A stretch of 64,000 nt of DNA from Siphonodentalium dalli (Eukaryota > Mollusca > Scaphopoda > Gadilida > Siphonodentaliidae): positions 206,819,934 through 206,883,933 of the forward strand of contig CP136063.1 of NCBI GenBank assembly GCA_032622095.1, given 5' to 3'. Shown one piece after another: positions 1 to 10,763 of this stretch. Each line of letters starts with the position of its first letter. Positions within the stretch are counted from its first letter, which is position 1. The translations under genes and the position numbers were made by a program. The notes beneath the pieces were generated by a model that was not told where the DNA came from, made no database searches, and saw only the letters and a program-made list of their open reading frames with translations.

Positions 1-179
1 AGTATTTCTTAATCTTGTTTTATTAATATTTAGAATGAGCACTTACTCGACTGTTAAATTTCTGATAGTCACGATTAAATATAAATATAATGTATTTTGC
101 GTTTGCGTGCTTCCTTAAACCAATCAATGTTAGATAATGTTCACTCATGCCTATTCCGTTAAGCATTTCACGTACGTGA

Positions 180-1760
180 TCTAGCTATGGACTTTAAATC
201 TGACCCGAACAATATACATGTAAATAATACACAATACAATACAGTTTAAAACACCATTTGTCTTACTTCCCAGCAACAATTCTAGCCCAATGACTGAGAC
301 ATGGAAGTTTAATTTCTCAGCGACGGGGTATATCCCGGTCTCTCCGAACAGACACATTAGCAGTCGACTTTTTAAGTCGACGAACAAATTTTAAGAACCA
401 ACGTTCAAGCTTCTCTATGTTATGCAAATTTTCAAACCTCCACAACCCGGAGCCATATCAGCTTTTGCTTTATTCACAAGGGAATACATTCTTTTGGCAG
501 TGATGCACCTTTCGTTTCTTTCATAAGTAGATGTCTCTTTACTGTGAAAATTTGTCCCGAGTTACTTGTATTTAGTAACAATTTAAACATATTGCCCACT
601 CAAAGCAAACTTGAGCTTGTTAGAAGTTTTTTGTTGCCAAATATCACAATTTTAATTTTGTCTAAATATCTAATTTCAACTTTTTTACAACAATTTACAA
701 ACTCGTGAAGCGTTTTCTTCATTCCTTTAGCAGAGTTCGAAATTAAGACCGTATCATCGTCCAATCGATTAGAAAAAAAGAAGATTCCACTCATCGCTGT
801 AAATGTTGCTATAAATATTCTTAACGACCTCTAAACACGACGCGTTTCTTCCACAGATAATCCCTCCACACTCTGTCAAAAGCTTTAGAGAGATCTATAA
901 ATGCAAAGAATAGTTTTTGTCTGGAATTTCATCAACTTTATAACATTAAAGAATGTGAAGGAATGATCTGTGGTAGAATACCCTTTTCTAAACCCAGCCT
1001 GGGCCTCGCTAAGTAGCTGATTCTCGTCTAAAAATATTTCAATTCGTAAAGAGCTTCGAGACATAACTGACCAAAGTGATTTTTCGAAAACAATTCGCCC
1101 AATTAACATCATCCTTATTTTCGCAAACTGACCTAATAACCACAGTTGTCCACTCTCGCGGTACACTACTCGTTTTCACGACAACATGGAATATCTTAAC
1201 ATATACATTACGTTTAATAATACTTCTGTTGCCGATTCCATGTATTCGTTGGATATTTTATCAATTCCTGCAGCATTTATTTTTTCAATCCTATTCTCAC
1301 TTCTTCTGCATTTATATCTGAATTCAAAACTGAGGTATCGAAATCATAACTCGAGGTTAGGTCGGGACGCTTGTGTTCACCCATATAATACTCCCAAAAT
1401 TCATTAACCGTTGGATGCGAACGATAAATGGAAGATTTCTGTCCAATATCTTAATCAGGTCCCAAAATTCGTTTCTTTGTTGATACTACACGCCTTCTAA
1501 AAATGTCATTGTATCGTAAACGGCATCTGGTAGTTGTTGATTTATATAATTTACTGCAGCAATCCAATTTAGCTTCATTTTGGAAACAATGGTATTTTTT
1601 CATCGTTTTTTTTCGAGATTTACGATACTCTGTTCTCGCTTTCCTACAATCATATGTATACCACGGCATAGTTTTCCCCTTTCTGTTCAGCACTTTCCGC
1701 AGACCATCACTCGCACGTTAGGTGGGTGGATAAGAACTGTTTCCCGGAAACGACTCACAT
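180..1760 (-). pseudogene. LINE (non-LTR retrotransposon) reverse transcriptase remnant
   Basis: Conceptual pieces on the minus strand follow the order of a LINE ORF2. At 1693-1451 is a basic linker with WYTYDCRKARTEYRKSRK, typical of the region between endonuclease and RT. At 1166-850 is an RT segment with EAQAGFRKGYSTTDHSF followed by a KAFDRVW-like block. At 794-600 is the RT motif C region reading DDDTVLISNSAKGM, then CKK and DKIKIVIFGNKK. At 387-200 is a C-terminal block containing CLFGETGIYPV. Frames change several times and no piece is intact, so this is a dead copy. It lies upstream of the lectin exon 1 on the opposite strand. The clade (CR1/Jockey/RTE side) is not resolved. Confidence 0.8.
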
Positions 1761-2080
1761 AAGCCCACACGCTTGATGTCGAATCGGGTCTATGACGTTA
1801 TATACTAATTCTGATGTAATTGATAATATTGTATTTATTATAATAAATACTGTTTAAACTAACAATGTTTAGGCCTTAAACTACACGGTTTGATATAAAG
1901 TCTGCCCCATTGACCGGGAACTCAATTACCGAAGATAACAATCGATGGTTGTTAGATATACACTTCATGCACATAGTTACATATATTGACCGGAGTCGTT
2001 GCCGTTATATTCTGACATACCCACACAACGGAGTGCTGTGGTCTGCGGTTATTTTTCGGATGGAGTGACCCAAAACTGAG

Positions 2081-2416
2081 ATGAAACGTCAGGCGACGAG
2101 AACATTGACACAACTGTCTCATATAACTGAGATACGTAGTGGTCTCTTTCTGATTTTGTTTGCTGCCAGCTTTGTTGGTGTGACAACGGCTACTGAATTA
2201 CTGAACATCATCTCTTCTGATACCATAATGCAGCGCGTGGAGGAGATTGGACACACCAAGGTTTCAAATATCCTGCGATGCGAGAAAATCGGAAGCAGAA
2301 ACGCTGCATGTGATCTTGTCAGATTCAACGTCGAAACACGCGTTTGCACACTATTCAAAAACTCAATAACTGGTGTCTTTGTGAACGGCGCGAGCAAAAA
2401 GGATAAATTCATGACG
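2081..2416 (+). CDS. Lectin-like gene, exon 1: hydrophobic leader plus PAN/apple-like segment
   Basis: The frame opens at ATG 2081 and runs 112 codons to a donor (ACG|gtgagt) at 2417. Residues 20-36 (SGLFLILFAASFVGVTT) form a hydrophobic stretch that would act as a signal peptide or signal anchor; the 19-residue polar stretch before it is long for a simple signal peptide. Residues 60-110 carry three cysteines (C67, C77, C89) in a layout like a PAN/apple domain: ILRCEKI, NAACDLVRFN, TRVCTLF. PAN-plus-CTLD secreted proteins are common in lophotrochozoans (family knowledge). This exon ends in phase 0, whereas the linker exon at 19429 needs one carried nucleotide. Either a further exon of length 3n+1 lies in the 17-kb gap, or this exon belongs to another transcript. 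No clear TATA box or acceptor precedes the ATG. Alternatively it could be a separate small secreted protein. Confidence 0.6.
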
Positions 2417-2629
2417 GTGAGTGTCACACTTGTTCGAAAAACATTAATTGTCTGACGGTAGAGCAATACTGGCAACTCACTCTTCTTCCTCAGTCTCGAG
2501 CCCTGTAATGCGATTCTTTAATCGGGGCAGCGAACCGTCGCCATCATTTGCTCGAAAATCAGACTCGCATATTAGTGAGCGTGTTATGCATGTACATGCA
2601 ATATGCTGGCATTCATAAAGAGATAACTG

Positions 2630-2930
2630 AATGCTATACATTTTCGACGAGGCAGCCTATAGTACAGCGGCCAAATCGAAAAAGAGCTCTAGTTTTCGAG
2701 AACCAATACCGACGGTAGAACAAGTTGAAACCAACTTTGTTCACGAGAATGATAGTAAAACAATAACGGAATTGCTGGTGGCTATTGTCAAATCGACGAT
2801 GAACGATACCCACCAGTGATTTTTTCCAGAAATCAACGATTTTGGTAAAGCGAGCTAAGTGGTTAAGTCCTAACTTATTTGCCAACATTGATGGTGTTAA
2901 AATTACTACATCATATCATATCCCTACATG
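2630..2930 (+). repeat. Dispersed repeat, copy 1 of an inverted pair
   Basis: This segment shares blocks with the reverse complement of 6600-6860: GGTAGAACAAGTTGAAAC, a GAATGATAGT block, ATACCCACCAGTGA, AAGTCCTAACTTATTTGCCA and AAAATTACTACATCAT. It contains a 62-codon open frame, but the partner copy does not keep that frame, so I treat it as a diverged mobile-element relic of unknown class. Confidence 0.6.
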
Positions 2931-3206
2931 ATATGAAAACAATGTTGATTAATTTGGATTTTTTGCTGAAAAATCGAAAATGATATTGCAATATTGCCGA
3001 ATTAGTTAATCCATGTGGTGTAGCAGTTATCGGGAAAGCATATGTAGCAAGCAATTTTTGTTAAAAAAAATGACATATTTTTGATAACAGCTTTACGAAA
3101 TTCCCAATTGATCACAATGCGACCCAACATGACTCATTTGCTAAAAATTGGGCCCGGTGGCATTTTTTAAGTACTTAAAGACGTGTTCAGGCTTCCAGGC
3201 CCCCAG

Positions 3207-3235
3207 TAACAACAACAACAACAACAACAACAACC
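3207..3235. repeat. (AAC)n microsatellite
   Basis: About nine uninterrupted AAC triplets. Confidence 0.95.
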
Positions 3236-3557
3236 ACAGCACATTTTATTGATAACAGCTATAAATAAGCATGCATCAACGTCGACTTTGTAGGACTGAA
3301 ATATTTGTTATAAACAACATGTGACACAAACTGTATACATATAATCTCACAAATATCAAACTAAATGACCTTATTGCCAAAGTGATTGTCAGTGTCCCTC
3401 TCAATAATAGGAAATACAGAAAATAAATATTATGTTCAAATGAATCGCCGCTATATACTCTCACCAAGGTGGCAGTTCTCTCAGTTTTATATACCAGTAT
3501 ATCTAAATCAAAAGCACAATAATGTGACGTGTAGCTGAAAGAATGTTGTCATATATT

Positions 3558-5310
3558 CAGTTCGTTGAGTTTTCAAGACTTAAAATAGGGTAGTGGTATG
3601 GTCTGCAAACAATCTAAAAATGGTCTTTCTGATTTGCCGTTCGCTTTTTGTAAGGTGCCGCAGGCTTTCGGGAACGAGGCCATCCATAGTAATTGTATAT
3701 ATCCTTATTAAATACCCTTTTCTCCACAACCTGTGTTAAAACCTATATCATATAATTTTAGTTCGTGTTATGTTCAAGACTCCAAATAGGGTAGGGAGTC
3801 CCAAAACATAGTCACCATTCGCCTTTCGTATTTGCCAGCCGATTATTGTAAAGGTCCCAGACTTCAGGAAGCAACCCATCTTTATAACTTGTTTACTTCC
3901 TGATAGAACTGCACTCTGTGCACACCCTCAGTTAAAACTGAGAGGATATACATGCAGTTCGTGGTGTTTTCATGACCTAAAATAACGTAGGTGGTTCAAA
4001 AACAGTTAAAATTGGATTTGTTTTAATTTGCCAGCCGTTTTTTTTAAGTGTCCCCGGCTGTCATAAAACAGCACGTGCATGGTGTTTGACAAATTAGAAA
4101 TTCGGCCACAACTTCTGTTGATAGTGACATCATAATCCCTTCAGTGTGTGATGTGTTCAAGACTTCAAATATGGTATATAAAAATAGCCTTAATTTTTGC
4201 CAGCCGATTGTTGTGAAGTGCCACACGGTGCATACTTTCGGGAACCAAAACATCCAGCATATAATTTCAGCATGTGGTGTCTTCCAGACTTCAAATAGGG
4301 TAGGGGGTCCTCAAAAAAATAAATTGTGCCTCTCTTATTTGCCAGCCACTTTTCGTAAATTGCTCATGCCTTCTGGACCAATCGATCCATATAAATTGTC
4401 TACTTCCTTCATATGTCCCATATGCAGACATTCGGAAACTAACCCATCCATTGACGATGTGTATCTCCTGGAATAACTACCATTTATCTACACCCTCAGT
4501 TAATATTGGCGGCATATCATTTAAGTTCGAGCTGTGTTTAAGACTTTGACTGGTAGGGGGCGCCAAAGCAAATAAAATTCAACTTTCGTATTTGTCAGCC
4601 GCCTTTTTTAAAGTACCCTGGGATTTCGGGAACCAAACTACCGATATAAATTGTATATTCGCTGATAGCACTACCTTTCACTCACACTGTCAGTTAATAT
4701 TACGAGCATGTCCCTTCATTGCATGGTGTGTCAAGAGTTTAAATGTGTTAAGGGGTCCCATAAAACAAAATATATTGGTGTTTGCATATTTTCCAACCGC
4801 TTTTTGTAAAGTGCCGAAGGCTTTCGGGAACCAACCATTGTTTATGTCCTGATACTATACTACCCTAGCTTTGCCCACATCCTCATTGATATTGAGAACA
4901 ATCCTTTCAGTTCGTGATGTGTTCAACTTTAACACTTCAATTGGATAGGGGTCCTCAAAACAGCAAATTCGTCGTTCTAATTTATCAACCGCCACACATA
5001 TAAATTATGTATTCCCTGATTGAACTATACCTTCCGTTCACACTCACTCTCGGTTTGAGTCGGTTAATATAGAGAATATATGGATTCAGTTCATATTGTG
5101 TTAACAATCAGGTAGAATTTTTTCGAAAAACAAAAGAATCATCTTTCCTATTTGTCATGCGTCAGCGTTTTGTAAAGTGCCACACTATCTCTGGAACCAA
5201 CCGATCCATAAACATTGTGTCCCAACATAACTATCCTTTGTCCACAGATTCGGTTAATATTGATGTTAACCATTCAGTTCGTGGTGTGTTCAATACTTAA
5301 TATGAATTGA
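3558..5310. repeat. Degenerate ~190-bp satellite, about nine or ten units
   Basis: A block reading roughly TTCAGTTCGTGGTGTGTTCA followed by AGACTTCAAATAGGGTAGGG recurs near 3558, 3750, 3955, 4139, 4260, 4523, 4715, 4906, 5085 and 5273. Each is followed by TATTTGCCAGCCGCTTTTTG, a CGGGAACCAA block, and a CCCTGATA...CACCCTCAGTTAATATTGA block. Spacing is mostly 180-210 bp. Divergence between units is high, so the array is old. Short open frames here are by-products of the repeat. Confidence 0.85.
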
Positions 5311-6599
5311 ATGATAACACCTTTATATACCCATTGGTGTATAATGCACACAAGCTTTTGAACTTCTGTGAAGCCTATATCAAGTGAAATCCTTCAATTG
5401 CTTCTAATATATAGTGTAGGGGACATCAAAACATAGAACAATGTTAGAGCTAACGAGTTTCACCTTGCTTAGACTATAGTTTATAAAATATAAAACACAA
5501 TATCCATTTTTTCTATATTTTGGTCTATTTAGATGGTCACTAACAATCACTAAGGCAGCAACAATGATTCTGTTCTGTATAGTTAGTCTATAATATGTGC
5601 CGTGTATAACAAATACTTCAGTTCTCCAAAGTCGCTATATAGGAATATAAAATTACATATGCATGTCGAACAAAATCGATGTCAACGCATGCAGAATTAC
5701 CTGTTATCAATGCAATATGTTGTATCTTGGGGTCTGGAAGGCTGCATCTCTGGACCTACCGTTCATTACACAATTCATATTGGGTCCCATTAAAGGCACG
5801 TGCGGCCTTAATTGTCGAAAATATTCATATTTGTTCCAAACACCGTAAACAGAAAAACAGTAAAACGCATACAGTTCCGTTCATATATACCATGACCATC
5901 GCGTAAACAGCATGTTATCATAAAGACCTACTATAGTTTACCTAAGCAAGAGCCTGATTGTGTTACAGAAGACAGCACAATGCTACTGGCTAATCACACA
6001 CAAATTGCATAAACGCTCTTTATTAGTTCCATATCAGGTATTCACCAACAAAGAACGCTCTTTATGTTTACCATCATAATATAAACAAACACCAGAAAAG
6101 TTACTTTTTACGCTTTTGTTTACATAACAATGGTCAAACATATGACCATAACATACTGTTTATGCGATATTTCTTATTTGTATACGGACAAAGTCTATCT
6201 ACATTTTGATGTTCTTTCTGTTTGTGGCGGTTTTTGACGGGTGGAGATATTTTCACAGGATACCCACCGCCAAGGCCAACCGTGTCTTTAAGGTCTATTA
6301 GAAAATGTTGTAAAATCGTTACATTAAATATGTCATGTTTCGTCCAAAAACGTGTATGGGGAGGTGTAGCTAACATCCAGTATCTCGCAAACTGTTCAAA
6401 ATTTCTGTTAAATTCTTTCTACATATGGTCATCAGATAACTACTGCACCATATGAATGGAATATGTCTGCATTATCGCAATATCTGTTTGAATGATAATG
6501 TTTGAAACAAATATTTCTGTGAAAATGAGCGATTTTTTCTCAAAAAAATAAATGTTTTGGTTCCAAATGGCAGGAAATCCAAACTAACGAACACGTTTT
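5311..6599. other. Intronic stretch, no recognised feature
   Basis: AT-rich sequence with scattered short open frames of 60-80 codons on both strands. I see no domain signature, splice-consistent exon or clear repeat boundary. Confidence 0.4.
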
Positions 6600-6862
6600 C
6601 CCTATCAAGTAAAGATATGGTATGATGTAGTAATTTTAAGACTAAAAATGTTGGCAAATAAGTTAGGACTTATCCACGGGGCTCGCCTTAATAATCGTTA
6701 ATCGTTAATTTCTGGAATAAGTCACTGGTGGGTATTGTGCATCGTCGATCACCGATTCCGTTATTTTTCACTATCATTTTCGTCGAACAATATATATTTC
6801 TCCTTCAAAAACATTTCGTTTCAACTTGTTCTACCGTGGGTAGGGGTACCCGACCACTTTTG
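6600..6862 (-). repeat. Dispersed repeat, copy 2 of an inverted pair
   Basis: Reverse complement matches 2630-2930 in several blocks (see that entry) and extends with ATTTGCCAACATT. The two copies lie about 4 kb apart in opposite orientation. Confidence 0.6.
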
Positions 6863-6938
6863 GCGTTTGGTCGCTGCACTACTATGGTTGTCATGACCAC
6901 TTTTGGCGTTTGGTCGCTGCACTACTATGGTTGTCATG
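6852..6938. repeat. 43-bp direct tandem duplication
   Basis: The segment starting GACCACTTTTGGCGTTTGGT is repeated immediately with period 43. The two copies are essentially identical, indicating a recent duplication. Confidence 0.95.
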
Positions 6939-7243
6939 ACCGCTGCTAACATAGTCAATTTACTACGTTTTGAGATTTTCGCAGCTTTGAACCACGAAGC
7001 AATCAATTTACCCCTTTCTATATTGACTGGATTTCCCACTCAGTTATAAAAGTCTACATCGGAAAGGTCTATTATTCGTTTGGAGGGATATTCGGGTAAT
7101 AAAAGCAGATGAGCGACAGAAAATACAAGAGAAGAATTATTCATATTCATTGGTGGGAAATTTCAGACAATAAGTTCAGCAAACGACATATGCGTGGTCA
7201 TTTGTTGAACTTATTAACCCTTTACCCAACAGAACGGCCCTGT

Positions 7244-7312
7244 GCCAATGCATTCTCTTATATATGCGAGTCGACCATAGGTCGCCTCGCATATATAAGA
7301 GAATGCATTGGC
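7244..7312. repeat. 69-bp perfect palindrome, unit 1
   Basis: Arms of 27 bp (GCCAATGCATTCTCTTATAT... inverted at the far end) enclose a 15-bp centre that is itself a short inverted repeat (CGACC-ATA-GGTCG). The inverted partner unit is at 7382-7450 and a third copy is at 15861-15929. Confidence 0.95.
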
Positions 7313-7381
7313 TTAACACATTAAAAATTATAAAATTGTTAAAGAATGTAAGAAAAAATGGTAAAAAAAGATTTTTTTTAG

Positions 7382-7450
7382 GCCAATGCATTCTCTTATA
7401 TATGCGAGGCGACCTATGGTCGACTCGCATATATAAGAGAATGCATTGGC
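7382..7450. repeat. 69-bp palindrome, unit 2, opposite orientation
   Basis: Same palindrome as 7244-7312 with the asymmetric centre reversed. The whole block 7240-7455 is therefore an inverted repeat of inverted repeats. Confidence 0.95.
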
Positions 7451-7824
7451 ACAGGGCATAACTGTAACTATCACAATGTGGTCAAGGAGCCGGTTCCAAT
7501 GATATCCATATGTGTATGGTTTTATTGAGACAGACCCAAGATATTTTAGGCTGTTGAAGCTTTATTTGGCCGGTTTTGGCCGGTTTGTTGGGTAAAGGGT
7601 TAACTGAACATTTCCTAAGGGATATATACTCGTCAATGTGTATTTAGGCAACATACATAGAGTGGTTATCAAAACGGACAGTGGAGCCACAAAGACGATG
7701 ACAGCTGGCTATGTTTATTATATATGCATTGTACATGTATCTACTTCCAATTGAAGATGCCAGCCCATTATTCAAATGTACTGTAGGAGGAGTTGATTAC
7801 ACCATGAAGGTACCCTCATACAGA

Positions 7825-8205
7825 AAATTATAAAAAACAAAATTCAAAGTCGAAAGGCCCATAACTCTGGGAAAAATCATTTGATCAAACTCAAATTCGA
7901 GCTTGACCTGTATTTTGATATGAACGACCCACAAAAACAGAATTTCCAATTAAACAATCCAAACTTGAGTTATCATCCGGAAACCAAAGAAAAACAAGTA
8001 AAATGGAATTTTCTAAGTCGAAAAGCCCATAACTCTGAGAAAAATCATCGGATCAAATTCGAACTTGACCTGTATTTTGATATCATCCGGAAACCAAAGA
8101 AAAAGAGGAAACATTTAATTTTCTAAGTCGAAAAAAGTCCATAACTCGAGGACAATTCATCGGAACAAACTCAAATTCGAACTCAACCTGTATCTTGATA
8201 TGACT
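7825..8205. repeat. Three-copy diverged tandem repeat
   Basis: The block AAGTCGAAA...CCCATAACTC, GATCAAACTCAAATTCGA, TTGACCTGTATTTTGATAT recurs near 7848, 8018 and 8125 with variable spacing. It looks like a small diverged satellite within the intron. Confidence 0.75.
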
Positions 8206-9596
8206 GATCCACATAAAAACGGTATTTGCAATTAATGATTCCAAATGGAGAGTAACCATTAATAATTATTGTCGAAATTTCCCCATTACTGGTACTTGCC
8301 CAATTGAACCAGCCGCCCTTTCTACCAGACTGGTTCTGTCTGGAAGTTTTATCACATCGTTCACGTTTCTCAACAGATAAATCAAAGATCGTCTGTATGC
8401 TCACAAGACCAGGTGGCAGTAAGGACTGGTTTGATTGATGGCGGATACAGCTGTACCGGACTTGAACGTAAATTAGCTTTATATTCTCTACGCGAAACAT
8501 TGCTAGAGGTTTTCAATGATGTCTAAGATTTCAAAATTGCGATGATAACGATGACAACGATTTTGTATAATCGTAAGACTGACCGAGGAATACCAAAATA
8601 ATCCTCAGTGATTGTTAAGATAAAAACCAGCTTTTTTTAAAGCGTATATATATGCCCCACATTTTGGTATACCAAGGGCATTGGCTGTGACATTATTGGT
8701 ATGGCTCAAGCGCTACATGAAAATCCACACACCATTTCATAAGTAATGCATCGAAATCGATCACAAAAGTTCATACATTTATTACTTTGGGCACTCTTTA
8801 TTACCTACCGCTTTTGGGGCTACTGAAACAGTGGCGCTATATATGAGTCGATGATTGCACAAAAATTAAAAACATGTTAAAACTTCCTATTTCCAAAGTC
8901 GACAACAGTAGTCACCGAAACCCCACATTAACGTGTTCATTGATGCGATGTAATTATTTTCTGGTGTAGAAAACGTACATATGTTGGTTTCATGGTGCCA
9001 CAATATAATATAGATCTGACATGTCACTGTTAAGTATATAACATCTCAATTCTGGGAAAACTTTGACCGTTTTCCTTTTGGAGTACCAATTGTACACTGA
9101 ACACCATGCAAAAATAAAATTATATCAGTATATTTGGAAATTTCTAACAAATGAACGTGTTCAACAAAGTTAGGGGACAGGTAGGTAATTGGGGGAGTTG
9201 TCTTGTTTCACCCCCAACTTTGCTTTTCAAGATTTTCAAGTTGGAAATTCCATGGCTGACACAACATGAGCGATATGTCATGCCAAAAAAAATATGTTGA
9301 ATTTGTTGGCTAATAATATGATAAAACGATCGATGCAAAGTATTTTTTACAACCAGTAATTCATGGAGAAATGGGAACTATTAACCTAGTTAGGGGGGTG
9401 TTAGGTTGAAAATACAAAAAGCTGGAAATCTTGAGGTACCAGATGAACTCGGGGGGGGGGGGGGGGATAAACAGGTACAGTTGGATACCCCAATGGGATC
9501 GAATGATATTCCCCGTTTTTTGTTTGTAACAATGTGACAAATTCTGAATTGGTACTTCCATGCGAATATCTGGAGCAAATGCTAATGCTATACTGT

Positions 9597-9622
9597 TGAT
9601 ATATATATATATATATATATAG

Positions 9623-9676
<54 letters not shown>
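9597..9676. repeat. (TA)n microsatellite
   Basis: About 80 bp of nearly pure TA dinucleotides with one GCTA interruption. Poly-G tracts of about 14-17 bp occur nearby at 9451 and 10019. Confidence 0.95.
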
Positions 9677-9680
<4 letters not shown>

Positions 9681-10694
9681 ATTTCCGGGAATTTGATATC
9701 TGTATTCATGTGATAGCCATTGCAACTAGGAGCAATATATATCCGGATCCTTAATGTTGATGCAATGGTTAAACATAATAAGACAGTCATATGGCAGCAT
9801 GAAATTTGTCTAATTTATGACATCAGCCTGAACATAAATTTGTCCGAAAAAAAATGGGGAAATTTCAGAATGTTGTCTAAAAACAACTAATCACAAAATA
9901 AATATTTGTTGAACTATCAAAACAATGTTATCATATTTGTGACCCGAGGTATCGACCTGAATGCAATGTTGTTTCATGGATATTTCCAACTGTTGAAATA
10001 AGTGACGATATGTCATTGGGGGGGGGGGGGGGTGAGACACATGACAATCGTTCATGGCGTTATGACACCCCCTGTCGCCATGACATTGTCCCTGTTTGAC
10101 TTTGGTTTTCTTGGATTACTACAAGACAATTCCGTGTATTAGTTTATCAAGTATATTTCAAACTATTTAGTCCCATAATGTACCAAACTCATTAAATTAT
10201 TATTTTCTTACAAAAATAATGAGCGTTGAATATTAGTTACCATTTAATGCAACTTTGCTCACTGCACGAAGCTTTAGTCTCAGTTCTGTAACATGGAATT
10301 GTCCCCAAATTTCCTTTATATCTCCCATTTACATGGCTGTTCGGGTTATGATTCTAACTTAGTGCACTACCTTGGGTACCTTTTGTTACCAATGATCTGT
10401 ATCACCTAGTTAATTAGCTGACCCGGTCGACTTTAACACACTAAATTATTTTTCACTCATTTTCTCATGCAAACATGAAGAACAATGATTTTATTTATTG
10501 TTTTATGCATGCATGCTAATTAAAACATTTACATATTTTAGCTTATGATAGTGCTATAAATTTGATTCTGATGTCCCTCCCGTTACAAAATAAATTTTGG
10601 TTTTTGAATTAAATTTCCGTCTCCATTTTGGGTAAAAGAGTTTGGCGTAAAGTTTGGCCAACTTCGAAAAATTGTCACCGACAGCGTGAACCAT

Positions 10695-10763
10695 GCAGTG
10701 TTGTCAAGGTCACTCAGTCATACCAAGGTCACTCAGTAATGCCAAGGTCAATCAGTCATGCCA
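10695..10763. repeat. 21-bp tandem repeat, three copies
   Basis: CCAAGGTCACTCAGT(C/A)AT(A/G) recurs three times with period about 21-22 bp. Confidence 0.85.

Larger units (their letters stand above)
7214..7603. mobile_element. piggyBac-like MITE with a compound palindrome
   Basis: Ends are TTAA|CCCTTTACCCAACAGAACGG on the left and the inverse of TTAACCCTTTACCCAACAAA on the right, with TTAA at both borders. TTAA target duplication plus CCCTTT termini fits piggyBac-type elements (family knowledge). At 390 bp there is no transposase, so the element is nonautonomous. Inside, a 69-bp palindrome occurs twice in opposite orientation (7244-7312 and 7382-7450), separated by about 69 bp of AT-rich DNA. 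Confidence 0.75.

Noticed and set aside
8183-8500. 105-codon minus-strand frame
   Set aside because: No recognisable domain, no splice or promoter context, and it overlaps the tandem repeat at 7.8-8.2 kb.
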